Source: Pseudomonas sp. MM223 (GTDB lineage Bacteria > Pseudomonadota > Gammaproteobacteria > Pseudomonadales > Pseudomonadaceae). Taken from it: a stretch of DNA of 64,000 nucleotides. The DNA is taken from contig OX352322.1 of assembly GCA_947090765.1 (NCBI GenBank), positions 508,501 through 572,500 on the forward strand, given 5' to 3'. Position 1 is the stretch's first letter; each line of letters opens with the position of its first letter. A program made the translations under genes and the position numbers. The notes below the pieces were generated by a model. The model saw only the letters and a list, made by a program, of their open reading frames with translations, had not been told where the DNA came from and ran no database searches. Of this stretch, positions 1-7,275 are shown piece by piece.

Positions 1-1475
1 AATCTGTCTTTATCGATGAGTATGTCGCGTATAAAAGATTTGTCTATCTTGATTGACTGCGTGGGCAGTTGTTTAAGGTAGCTCAGCGATGAATACCCGG
101 TTCCAAAGTCGTCCAACGAAAATGTCACACCCAGATCCTGGCAAGCAATGAGGCACTGAGTGACATGTGGTAAGTGTTCTATCGCCACTGATTCGGTAAT
201 CTCAATATCCAACATCTGCGGCAAAACATTAGGGTGGCTGTCCAGCAAAAACTTTAGGGACTTTACAAAGTTTTCTTTTTTCAAATGTAATGCTGCAATG
301 TTTACACTCACAGACCACGAATGACCCAAGTCCGCCCATTGTTCTATTTGACTGAGCGCCTGATCTATGACCCACTCGCCGATCTCCACGATCAGATCGC
401 TCTGCTCAATCAACGGTATAAAATACTGCGGTAATATAAGTCCATCTCGCGGATGCTGCCAACGCAATAGTGCTTCAAAACCAATCACTGCCCCACTGCT
501 CAAACTTATTTTTGGTTGATAATGCAAGCATAACTCACCATCATGTAACGCTTGGCGAACCCGTATTACGGTATCAAAAGCTGATTTATCCATCTTATCT
601 TTTGATACATCAAACAAATGGAAACAGTTACGGCCACTTTGTTTGGCCTTATACATAGCCTGATCGGCATGACGTAGCAGTGTATCGGCATTCTCATTAT
701 CGTTTGGATAGAGCGTCACACCGATACTGGCGGAAATATTAATGCCTATGCCATCGATGATGTAGACCGCGGAAAGGGCAGCTAAAAGCCTCTGCAGGGC
801 GCTTTCCAACACCTTGGGATCCCGCACACCCAAAATCAGCACGAACTCATCGCCTCCCAAACGGGCTACGGTATCTTCGATACGCATACTATGTTTCAGG
901 CGATCAGCCACCGCCACTAACAGACGATCACCTATCTCGTGGCCATAGCGGTCGTTAATCTGCTTAAACCCATCGAGATCAAGCACGCCCACGGCAACCG
1001 TGCTGGGCTGGCTCTTTGCTTTGACAATAGCCTGATCAAGCGCTTTGGACAGCAAAAAACGATTTGGAAGACCCGTCAGCTCGTCGTGCTCAGCCTGCCA
1101 TTGCAAGGTTTCCAGAAACTTCCGCTTTTCGGTCACATCGAAACGAATGGAAACGTATTTCTGCACCCGCTGGCTGGCATCATCGTACATGGGTACAATG
1201 GTGCTCTCTACCCAATACAGGCTGCCATCCTTTTTACGGTTGCAAATTTCACCTTTCCATACCTGCCCACGTGAAACTTTTTTCCACATATCAATAAAGA
1301 ACTCAGGGGGATGCTGCCCTGAGTTTAGTATGCGGTGGTTTTGCCCAATCAACTCCTGTGCGCTATAGCCAGAAATATCACAGAACTGTTCATTGACATA
1401 GGTGATTATTCCGGATTTATCGGTTTCCGAGAAAATAGCTGCCGCATCCACCGCTGCACGGTATCTCGCACTCAT
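1..1475 (-). CDS. PAS-GGDEF-EAL cyclic-di-GMP signalling protein (3' end cut by window edge)
   Basis: Read on the minus strand from ATG at 1475, the frame stays open to base 1, so the C-terminus lies outside the window. In order: an Aer-like PAS domain (about residues 12-115, with a WKGEICNRKKDG stretch), a GGDEF domain with intact ARLGGDEF near residue 205 (diguanylate cyclase signature), and an EAL domain with GFEALLRW near residue 332 and DDFGTGYSSL further on (phosphodiesterase signature). No membrane segment is visible, so it is probably cytosolic. It lies 36 bp downstream of a chemoreceptor gene on the same strand and is probably co-transcribed with it. GC is clearly lower than in the core genes to the right, suggesting acquired DNA. 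Whether it makes or degrades cyclic-di-GMP cannot be told from sequence. Confidence 0.9.
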   Translation of the reverse strand, partial: MSARYRAAVDAAAIFSETDKSGIITYVNEQFCDISGYSAQELIGQNHRILNSGQHPPEFFIDMWKKVSRGQVWKGEICNRKKDGSLYWVESTIVPMYDDASQRVQKYVSIRFDVTEKRKFLETLQWQAEHDELTGLPNRFLLSKALDQAIVKAKSQPSTVAVGVLDLDGFKQINDRYGHEIGDRLLVAVADRLKHSMRIEDTVARLGGDEFVLILGVRDPKVLESALQRLLAALSAVYIIDGIGINISASIGVTLYPNDNENADTLLRHADQAMYKAKQSGRNCFHLFDVSKDKMDKSAFDTVIRVRQALHDGELCLHYQPKISLSSGAVIGFEALLRWQHPRDGLILPQYFIPLIEQSDLIVEIGEWVIDQALSQIEQWADLGHSWSVSVNIAALHLKKENFVKSLKFLLDSHPNVLPQMLDIEITESVAIEHLPHVTQCLIACQDLGVTFSLDDFGTGYSSLSYLKQLPTQSIKIDKSFIRDILIDKDR

Positions 1476-1511
1476 ATATAAACCTAATTCACCAAAATAG
1501 TCATAAGGTCA

Positions 1512-3077
1512 CTACCTGTTGAACCGTTCAACCAACGAGTTTAAACCACGGGATGTACTTTCAAGTTCGCGGCCACGAATCACGGCGGAGTTAGCATTCT
1601 TCGCTGTTCTCTCAACCGTTCCCGCTACGTTATTAATCTGCCGAGCAATATCTTCAGCGACACTAGCCTGCTCTTCTGAAGCGGCTGCCATTTGCTGGCT
1701 CATACCACTGATCCGTTCAACAGCATCGCGAATGCCTTGGAGAGCACACTGCGCCTCTATAACTTGCTGTACACCGTGGTCGGCCTCGCGAATACCGAGT
1801 TTGGCAATGCTCACAGCCTCATCTGCGCCTTTTTTAAGGGTTTCAATGACGTTTTGAATTTGTTGAGTCGATACGCGGGTTTTAGCGGCCAAGGCCCGGA
1901 CTTCATCAGCTACTACCGCAAAACCACGACCCTGCTCACCAGCCCTAGCCGCTTCAATTGCAGCGTTGAGAGCGAGTAGGTTGGTTTGATCAGCAATGGC
2001 TTGAATCACCCCCGCAGCAGCCATAATTTGCTGGGTTTCATTGGCAAGGTAATCCACAGCAGTGCTGATATTCGTGACGGTACTGGCCAGCAACTGAATG
2101 GCCTCACGGGAAGTACCGGCGACTTTATCACCTTGTTCAGCCAGTTCATTTGCTGCTTGCGCTTCCATGGCGGTTTTTTGAACATGCCCTGCCACTTCGT
2201 TGATTGAGGCCGCCATCTCCGTCATGGCGGCTGCCGTCATGTCCGTTTCCGCTCGCTGCTCCAGCAAGGCATTTTCAGTTTGGTTCGAGATTAAGGAGGA
2301 ATGCGCAGCGGCTTCAGCCACTTGGCTGGCCAGATCGCTTAGCCGAGTCAGTGCGGTTTTAAGGCGTGCATCCTCACTAATCAATATCATTTCCAACTGC
2401 GCTGAAGGGCCATACGTATCGCTGTAAGTGATGGCGCTAATCGGATCTGAAAAAGCGTCAGGGGCGCATTTCATGATATGACTCAACTGATGTTCCAGCC
2501 GCGTATAGGACCACCATCCTGTAACGAGAAAGAGCACGGCAGTTACCGCTTGTGCTGCCAGGCTTGGCAGCACGCTAGCCGCACCTATTGCCAACGCAGC
2601 CGCAGTTGCAGGTAAGACCATCCTCCTCATGAATGCCGCATAATGACGATTTTGGGGAATGGAATTTTTACCTGCACGCAACCGGTCATACAGCTTTTGT
2701 GCGCGATCAATTTGCTCCCGAGTCGGCTTGACTCTAACGGACTCGTAGCCTGTTAAGCGGCCATCTTCGAGAATAGGTGTCACATACGCACTGACCCAAT
2801 AGAAGTCACCATTCTTGCAGCGATTCTTGATGATACCCATCCAGCTTTTGCCAGCCTTCAGATAGCCCCACATCAGCCCGAAAACAGCTGGAGGCATGTC
2901 GGGATGACGAACCAAATTGTGCGGACTGCCCAACAACTCTTCACGAGAATAGCCACTTATTCTCATAAACTCGTCATTCACATAGGAAATATTCCCATTC
3001 GTATCCGTAGCAGAGATCAATCGCTGCTGGACTGGAAATATTTGTTCAACGGTTGTGACAGGCAGGTTCGAGCGCAA
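1512..3077 (-). CDS. Aer-type methyl-accepting chemotaxis protein with N-terminal PAS domain
   Basis: A 521-residue receptor of the Aer (redox/energy taxis) architecture. An N-terminal PAS domain (about 20-120, with [14 protein letters not shown]) is followed by a hydrophobic membrane anchor (about 152-190) with no periplasmic domain, then a cytoplasmic signalling domain whose hairpin tip ([20 protein letters not shown]) lies near residues 355-375. The family binds FAD in the PAS domain and signals to CheA/CheW; FAD binding here is inferred. The start is TTG at 3077, preceded at normal spacing by GGAG; no upstream in-frame ATG exists. The next gene downstream is a PAS-GGDEF-EAL protein 36 bp away. 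GC is lower than the core, so it may be island cargo. Confidence 0.92.
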   Translation of the reverse strand: MRSNLPVTTVEQIFPVQQRLISATDTNGNISYVNDEFMRISGYSREELLGSPHNLVRHPDMPPAVFGLMWGYLKAGKSWMGIIKNRCKNGDFYWVSAYVTPILEDGRLTGYESVRVKPTREQIDRAQKLYDRLRAGKNSIPQNRHYAAFMRRMVLPATAAALAIGAASVLPSLAAQAVTAVLFLVTGWWSYTRLEHQLSHIMKCAPDAFSDPISAITYSDTYGPSAQLEMILISEDARLKTALTRLSDLASQVAEAAAHSSLISNQTENALLEQRAETDMTAAAMTEMAASINEVAGHVQKTAMEAQAANELAEQGDKVAGTSREAIQLLASTVTNISTAVDYLANETQQIMAAAGVIQAIADQTNLLALNAAIEAARAGEQGRGFAVVADEVRALAAKTRVSTQQIQNVIETLKKGADEAVSIAKLGIREADHGVQQVIEAQCALQGIRDAVERISGMSQQMAAASEEQASVAEDIARQINNVAGTVERTAKNANSAVIRGRELESTSRGLNSLVERFNR

Positions 3078-3102
3078 GATGAGTCTCCATGAGCAATAAT
3101 GT

Positions 3103-3117
3103 CATTATGCCATAATG
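3103..3117. repeat. Short inverted repeat upstream of the chemoreceptor gene
   Basis: CATTAT-GCC-ATAATG forms a hairpin or dyad with perfect 6-bp arms about 26 bp upstream of the TTG start at 3077. It could be an operator for the chemoreceptor operon, or simply flank the left end of the neighbouring insertion sequence. No matching known regulator site is recognised. Confidence 0.5.
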
Positions 3118-4285
3118 GATGCTCCGATCAACTTGTCGTGCAGCCGCGGCAAGTTGCAATTTTCCAGGCACCTACAGCGTCATTGGACGAAAAGTGACCG
3201 AAAAATCATGTACGGAGAGCTTTTTCGACCGGTTCTCCGTGTTAAACGCGAACCTCACCCATACCCATGAGCCGTTTTCGAACCCTCCACAGGTTTGCCA
3301 GGGCGAACAGCGTGGTCAACTGAGCCGTGTTTTTCATCAGCCCACGAAAACGTACTTTCACGTAACCAAACTGCCGCTTGATCACGCGAAACGGATGCTC
3401 GACCTTGGCCCGTGTCTGAGCCTTGCAGAACTCGATCTTGCGCTTGGCTTTGTACAGTACGCTGCGCTGGTTCAGCTTGGAATAGGTGCTGCGACGCGCT
3501 GCAATCTGCCAGATCACCCCCCGATTTTCATGCTCTTCGCGCCTTTCGACACCGGTGTAACCGGCATCTGCATACACGGCGTTTTCTTCGCCATGCAGCA
3601 GTTCAGCCACCTGCGTGACATCGGCCACATTGGCAGCGGTGCCATGGACGTGATGCACCAGGCCGGACTCGACATCGGCACCGATGTGCGCCTTCATCCC
3701 GAAGAAATACTGACCGCCTTTCTTGGTCTGGTGCATCTCGGGATCACGCTTGCCTTCTTTATTTTTGGTCGAGCTGGGGGCATGAATAATGGTGGCATCG
3801 ACGATGGTGCCTTGGCGCAGCGGCAGGCCTTTTTCCTGCAGATAACCATTGATGACCGCAAGGATTGCCGGTGCGAGCTGATGCTTCTCCAGCAAGTGCC
3901 GGAAGTTCATGATCGTGGTGTCTTCGGGGATTGGCGCGCTCAGCGTCAGGCGTGCGAACTGGCGCATGGGCGTGATTTCGTAGAGCGCTACTTCCATGGC
4001 CGGGTCGCTCAGGGAGAACCAGTTCTGCAACAGATGGATGCGCAGCATGGTTTCCAGAGGATAGGGTTTTCTACCGCCGCCGGCCTTGGGGTAGAACGGT
4101 TCGATCAGCTCCAGCAGGCCTGCCCAGGGCACCACCTGATCCATTTCGGCGAGGAAGCGCTCTCGGCGGGTTTGCTTGCGCTTGCCGGCGTACTCAAAGT
4201 CGGAAAAGCTCATCTGGCTCATGGGCGGCTCGGATCAGGTGTTGCGGGGATTCTCGCATAACTGAAGGCTTGTTCGGAGATTCCC
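3117..4285 (-). mobile_element. IS5-group insertion sequence
   Basis: About 1.17 kb, the usual IS5-group size, carrying one transposase gene. The right end, read inward, starts GGGAATCTCCGAACAAG (4285 leftward). The left end near 3116-3131 reads TGGATGCTCCGATCAAC, matching at 12 of 17 positions, so the terminal repeats are imperfect and the left boundary is approximate. The right flank is trbJ coding sequence while the left flank is the chemoreceptor upstream region. No matching target duplication is visible (ctag on the right, ataat on the left). This suggests deletion or recombination after insertion. Confidence 0.75.
3242..4222 (-). CDS. IS5-family DDE transposase
   Basis: A full-length 326-residue IS5-group transposase that excises and reinserts its element. 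The N-terminus contains the family block [20 protein letters not shown] (about 44-62). The DDE catalytic residues appear intact: D142 in VDATII, D219 in YADAGY and E275 in KVEHPFRV, the last within the Y/R/E-type signature of the group. It is the only gene in the insertion sequence. Its 5' end overlaps by 29 bp an open frame that continues out of truncated trbJ, so the element's insertion created a short chimeric trbJ tail. The complete frame implies the element may still be mobile. Confidence 0.95.
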   Translation of the reverse strand: MSQMSFSDFEYAGKRKQTRRERFLAEMDQVVPWAGLLELIEPFYPKAGGGRKPYPLETMLRIHLLQNWFSLSDPAMEVALYEITPMRQFARLTLSAPIPEDTTIMNFRHLLEKHQLAPAILAVINGYLQEKGLPLRQGTIVDATIIHAPSSTKNKEGKRDPEMHQTKKGGQYFFGMKAHIGADVESGLVHHVHGTAANVADVTQVAELLHGEENAVYADAGYTGVERREEHENRGVIWQIAARRSTYSKLNQRSVLYKAKRKIEFCKAQTRAKVEHPFRVIKRQFGYVKVRFRGLMKNTAQLTTLFALANLWRVRKRLMGMGEVRV

Positions 4286-4874
4286 TAGCAAGCTGATTGG
4301 CGGCCTGGATGGCTTGCATCTGGCCTTCCGCGCTGGTGGCCTGTCGCTGAAGTCCAGCGAGTTCACCAGCGTCTTTGCGCAATGTTTCCTGTTGTTTTGA
4401 GACGCTGGTAAGCAGGGCATCATTCGCACGCTTCTTTGTGGAGCTGGCCTCTTTCTGGGCTTGTGCAATGGCTTGTTGATCCGATACACCGCACGCGTCC
4501 GAGCCTATGCAAGGTGCGCTTTCGTAGTGGGCTGTATCCTGGTAACGCTCAAGATATTTCTGCAGGCTGCCAGCTTGGGTCTTGTAGTAGCTGAGCGTGT
4601 CCTGAGCAGCGAGAAGCATAGAAATCGTCTCATCGGCCTGACTCCAGATGTAGTCTGCTGGAGCCGCTGAGTTTCGCAGCATGATCTGGTACTGCTGCAA
4701 TTGGGTTTTGTACTGCTCGATCTGCTTCGTCACCGCAGCGACATTTTGAATCGCGCTGACAGTCGTCTGGCTCAGATTCACTCCATCCACAACAGGGATT
4801 CCGGCGAATGCAAGGTGAAAGGGCAGGGCGCTGGCTACCGCGAAAATCCACTGCTGTTTCTTCGATTTTTTCAT
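4286..4874 (-). pseudogene. trbJ: trbJ-like conjugal transfer gene, 3' end removed by IS5
   Basis: About 196 native residues remain. There is an N-terminal signal peptide (KKSKKQQWIFAVASALPFHL, then AFAG), then a long helical, Gln-rich region and the TrbJ-like SAEGQMQAIQAANQLA stretch, after which the sequence switches to the end of the insertion sequence. TrbJ proteins are periplasmic parts of the P-type conjugation channel (VirB5-like) and usually continue some 40-60 residues past this point. The reading frame runs on 30 residues into the IS and stops at 4194. The ATG at 4874 has GGAG upstream. It follows traJ and a KorB operator on the same strand. No trbK or trbL remains to its left. The family call rests on motif similarity remembered for TrbJ. 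Confidence 0.75.
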
Positions 4875-4903
4875 AGGGACTCCAGAGGTGAAGGCTCGAT
4901 TTT

Positions 4904-4916
4904 TTTAGCCGCTAAA
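4904..4916. promoter_or_regulatory. Perfect KorB operator (O_B)
   Basis: TTTAGCCGCTAAA matches exactly the 13-bp KorB operator consensus TTTAGCSGCTAAA known from IncP plasmid RK2. It lies between the traJ stop codon and the trbJ start (30 bp upstream of the ATG), where it could repress the trb unit. It also overlaps the traJ stop, and its flanking A/T runs make a weak hairpin, so a terminator role is possible too. Confidence 0.8.
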
Positions 4917-5286
4917 ATTTCAGTGCCTGGACCAGCCGAAGCATCTCGTCTTGATTGGCCTCAATGCGTTTCAGCAGCGCTCGTACCATGCCTGGTGTTA
5001 GGGGAGTACCGCAGGCCGTCAATTTGGCGTCATCGGTTAGCCATAGCTTCAGAAGTCCACCAAGGCGGCCTTGGTCAGCGTTGATCTTTACGATCTGCGC
5101 TACGTACTGGGAGTCGAGCGTGCTTGTAATCTCATAGCCGAGGCTCAGGCGCCGCAGGTACTCAGCGACCGTCAGGCTCGCCTTGGATGCGTTTTCTTTA
5201 ATGGTTAGCTCCTCACACGGTAATACCGGCACACGTAAATGCTTTCCGTGTTTACGGGTATCTCTCTCAGCTTCATTGCGGTTCAT
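4912..5286 (-). CDS. traJ: TraJ-like relaxosome protein (oriT-recognising)
   Basis: A 124-residue protein resembling RP4 TraJ, which binds the oriT inverted repeat and lets the relaxase TraI load. The middle carries the family block NADQGRLGGLLKLWLTDD (about residues 69-86), nearly identical to what I recall for RP4 TraJ. The N-terminal half (SKASLTVAEYLRRLSLGY) looks like a ribbon-helix-helix DNA-binding fold. It is encoded immediately next to an RP4-like oriT, in the same relative orientation as in IncP plasmids. In IncP plasmids the relaxase gene traI follows; here trbJ follows instead and no relaxase is in the window, so the unit is incomplete. A KorB operator overlaps its stop codon. Confidence 0.88.
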   Translation of the reverse strand: MNRNEAERDTRKHGKHLRVPVLPCEELTIKENASKASLTVAEYLRRLSLGYEITSTLDSQYVAQIVKINADQGRLGGLLKLWLTDDAKLTACGTPLTPGMVRALLKRIEANQDEMLRLVQALKF

Positions 5287-5315
5287 GGTCTGACCTCTCT
5301 TTGGTGTTCACAGAG

Positions 5316-5430
5316 TCGCGGCAGCGACTGCCTCGCAGAGCAAGACAGCATTGAGCGCCGAAGGCGCGAATACGCGAGAGTGAAATTAGATAGCCGACTT
5401 GTCGGTTAGCTAACTTCACCTGTCTTGCCC
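5316..5430 (+). other. oriT: Origin of transfer (oriT), IncP/RP4 type
   Basis: A 19-bp imperfect inverted repeat (5380-5398 and 5401-5419, 16 of 19 pairs) is followed after 8 bases by a nick-site-like CTGTCTTG|CCC at 5420-5430. RP4 has CTATCCTG|CCC at the same distance, so the predicted nick is between 5427 and 5428. On the traJ side a second small hairpin GCGCC-GAA-GGCGC (5355-5367) and the block CTCTGCGAGGC (complement around 5330) also match the RP4 arrangement between nic and traJ. This is inferred from remembered RP4 sequence. Confidence 0.85.
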
Positions 5431-5485
5431 TGAATATTCGTGTTGCTGGCATGAAAGTCAGCAGTGATCTCGAGTAAACAATAGC

Positions 5486-5557
5486 GTTGCTACAGCGTTC
5501 AGTTATGGCTGATCGCTGAAATAACGACAGTGATCGGATATTGAACGCTAGGGCAAC
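5486..5557. repeat. 72-bp imperfect inverted repeat between oriT and traK-like gene
   Basis: Arms of 16 bp (5486-5501 and 5542-5557) pair with about four mismatches, including a perfect core AGCGTTCA/TGAACGCT. The inner sequence also pairs partly (around GATCGCTG and CAGTGATC). The site lies 56 bp from the predicted nick, where RP4 has its TraK-binding, bent DNA. A role as TraK site or promoter region is possible but unproven. Confidence 0.55.
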
Positions 5558-5588
5558 GATTGTTCGGCACAGCAACGGTTCGGGATAT

Positions 5589-5831
5589 TTATTGGTCACC
5601 GCAGTGCACGGGTAGCAACCTCTTGGCGTAGCGACGAAACGCTTGATAGCCAAAGTCGATAGATCCCTCATCATGCAAAGTCGTCCATATCCCTAACAAA
5701 GACCAACCACCTTGAATCGCTTGCAGAATGTCCTCACGTAGCAGGATGAACTTGGCTAGGTTTTTAGCCGGGCTTGAGGGCGGATAGGTTGCAGCTACTC
5801 GTTCCGCGATCCGTACAGTAAGTGGCTTCAT
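5589..5831 (-). CDS. Small TraK-like oriT-binding protein
   Basis: An 80-residue basic protein. Residues about 25-72 (LREDILQAIQGGWSLLGIWT, then LHDEGSIDFGYQAFRRYAKR) resemble the N-terminal domain of RP4 TraK, which binds next to oriT and wraps the DNA. The ATG at 5831 has a good AGGAG seven bases upstream, so translation is credible. It lacks the long proline/alanine-rich C-terminus of RP4 TraK. In RP4, traK is transcribed away from traJ on the other side of oriT; here it points the same way as traJ, towards oriT, which is unusual. It probably belongs to a leftward operon starting with the excisionase-like gene. The assignment is by motif memory only. Confidence 0.6.
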   Translation of the reverse strand: MKPLTVRIAERVAATYPPSSPAKNLAKFILLREDILQAIQGGWSLLGIWTTLHDEGSIDFGYQAFRRYAKRLLPVHCGDQ

Positions 5832-5848
5832 TTCAATCTCCTGGACGA

Positions 5849-6743
5849 CTATGTCTCAGAGCTATGGTCTGGCCCTTCAATTGTCAAAATTCGAACTGGT
5901 GATAAGCCAGAGCTAGACCTGTTTATCTTCAACTTCTTTAAATATTCCTTTCCTACGGTAGACCGACTTTCGTTCTTGACAGTTGAGGGGCTTTCTTTCG
6001 GACTTGCTGTCGGGGTGCTGGGAGGCGCGTTATCGGCACTCGCTGGCTCCCATGCGGATGATTGGTCCTTGAAGTTGTAACTGCCATCTCGGTATCGCTT
6101 GATCACTCCGTGGAACCACCTGATCGCTGTTGTTTTGATCGATCCTGCTTTGATGGCAGCTGACGAGCTCGTTCAGCATCCGCTGCTGGTCAACGGGTGC
6201 AACCTGCTCCAGCGCCTTGAAAATCTGGCTCCTGGTCTCTGCGGAGACCAATGCCGACAACCGCAGCGGAGGATCCCCGGCCACTGGGGCTGAGTCGAGC
6301 GACGTAGTAGTTTTTTTATTTTTTGGTCTTATTGTTTGTTTAGTATTTATATGTACTTGTTTGTCCGGGTTCGGCTTGTCCGTCTTCGGCTTATCCATGT
6401 TTGGATTTTCACGATATGGTGCAGAGTCGGCCCTCTCAGACGGTTCGTCAGAGATATGCCACACCGTTTTTGCGAATCGACCTCGGGAGTCATGGGTGCG
6501 CTCAATGCTCAAATAGCCAGCGGTCTCAAGTTCATGCAGTCCGCTCCTGGTTGCGGCTGCACCAGTGCCATTTTTCTTGGATAGCGACTCCATTGTCAGA
6601 TATGGATAGCCTGGGGGTAGGGACAGCAATTTCACCAATAGTCCTAACGATTTCCAGCTCAGGTTTTGGTCGCTTATTACATCATTAGGGATAATTGTGA
6701 AATGGCTGGAAACCTTCCTTTTGACAATTAGGGATATAGACAT
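5849..6743 (-). pseudogene. HTH replication-initiator-like protein, frame broken near 6163
   Basis: The first frame (6743 to about 6165) begins with a winged-helix region (about residues 1-95, with MESLSKKNGTGAAATRSGLH and YLSIERTHDSRGR) like the HTH/RepA-type proteins of plasmids and integrative elements. A Lys/Asp/Pro-rich linker follows. The second frame (about 6163 to 5849) supplies a C-terminal block, AAIKAGSIKTTAIRWFHGVI then KRYRDGSYNF, typical of the ends of such proteins. The two join if one base is removed in CTCGTCAGC around 6160-6166; the total length of 895 bp is 298 codons plus one. The change could be a real mutation, a sequence error, or less likely a programmed shift. It starts 5 bp after the excisionase-like gene. 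Its function is inferred, not recognised. Confidence 0.7.
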
Positions 6744-6748
6744 CTTCG

Positions 6749-6967
6749 TCAGCCCTGCTCAAGTACCTTGGCTACATCTGCTGTCCGGAAATATACCCTC
6801 CGGCCGATCCGAACCTTGCAAGGAAGAAATTTTCTGGATACCTCGTTATCCCCGCTCAGGCTGATTCTCAAACCATCTTTGCTTCTGTGCAATACCTCGG
6901 CTAGCTGGTCAATGGAAAGCAGCGGAGCGCCGTTGTATTTCTCTAAAATGGCTTGCTCGGTGTTCAT
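6749..6967 (-). CDS. Small DNA-binding protein, excisionase/AlpA-like
   Basis: A 72-residue protein with a single winged-helix domain. LLSIDQLAEVLHRSKDGLRI (about residues 16-35) is the helix-turn-helix, and KVRIGRRVYFRTADVAKVLE the wing and last helix, as in excisionase or AlpA-type regulators found in integrative elements. GGAG lies 8 bases before the ATG. It is the first gene of a leftward run: this gene, the HTH replication-like gene (5 bp gap), the traK-like gene, traJ and trbJ. It lies downstream of the integrase and of a KorA/KorB operator region. It may direct excision with the integrase or regulate the transfer genes; sequence alone does not decide. Confidence 0.65.
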   Translation of the reverse strand: MNTEQAILEKYNGAPLLSIDQLAEVLHRSKDGLRISLSGDNEVSRKFLPCKVRIGRRVYFRTADVAKVLEQG

Positions 6968-7178
6968 GAGAATGCTCCAGGTTCAACGATCTAAAACAAT
7001 GTTAAAGAAGTTTCGTGGAGCTTAAAATGCTTTTGTGTAATTTGGCAAGGTTGAAATTAAATTTCCTTCGTTATCAATGCTGTATGGGCGGGAGTTTCGA
7101 TATATAGGTTATTTATTCTGTTTCTAGTTAGTTGCTTATTGTTCGGTTGTCTTGTTGCTGTTTTGGATTGGGGTGCGT

Positions 7179-7209
7179 GATGAGAATTTTAGCCGCTAAA
7201 ATTCTCATC
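7179..7209. promoter_or_regulatory. KorB operator inside a perfect 14-bp-arm inverted repeat
   Basis: 7188-7200 is TTTAGCCGCTAAA, a second exact match to the IncP KorB consensus. Here the palindrome extends to 14-bp arms around CCG (7179-7192 and 7196-7209) and is followed on the plus strand by TTTTTG. It could therefore also act as a weak rightward terminator facing the end of the integrase gene. The same 17-bp core TTTTAGCCGCTAAAATT occurs near 4904. Confidence 0.8.
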
Positions 7210-7215
7210 TTTTTG

Positions 7216-7229
7216 TTCGGTATACCGAA
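7216..7229. promoter_or_regulatory. 14-bp perfect palindrome TTCGGTATACCGAA
   Basis: A perfect palindrome 7 bp from the KorB repeat and 35 bp from the KorA site. It looks like a dimeric repressor operator. I do not recognise a known binding protein for it. Confidence 0.5.
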
Positions 7230-7263
7230 ATCTCATGGCGCGCTTAAATAAGCTAGAGCTAGT

Positions 7264-7275
7264 GTTTAGCTAAAC
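7264..7275. promoter_or_regulatory. Perfect KorA operator (O_A)
   Basis: GTTTAGCTAAAC is identical to the 12-bp KorA operator of IncP plasmids. It overlaps the integrase stop codon (TAA at 7268-7266) and lies 64 bp from a KorB site. Paired KorA and KorB sites control IncP backbone promoters. No korA gene is present in the window. Confidence 0.8.

Larger units (their letters stand above)
6968..7263 (-). promoter_or_regulatory. AT-rich control region upstream of the transfer unit
   Basis: About 300 bp without a convincing gene. It is AT-rich and lies upstream of the leftward xis-like/HTH/traK/traJ/trbJ run. It contains a KorB operator, a separate 14-bp palindrome and borders a KorA operator. 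A weak sigma70-like match on the minus strand (TTGCCA, about 17 bp, TTAAGC) sits near 7020-7050, but no promoter stands out. Confidence 0.5.

Noticed and set aside
3103..3117. KorC-type operator
   Set aside because: The repeat shares ATAATG with the remembered KorC site, but the full sequence does not match.
3119..4261. 380-residue open frame on the plus strand over the IS
   Set aside because: It is antisense to the IS5 transposase, whose own frame carries all DDE motifs.
5273..5674. 133-residue open frame on the minus strand spanning oriT and the start of traJ
   Set aside because: It overlaps traJ, the oriT repeats and the traK-like gene, has no homology-like features and is explained by oriT structure.
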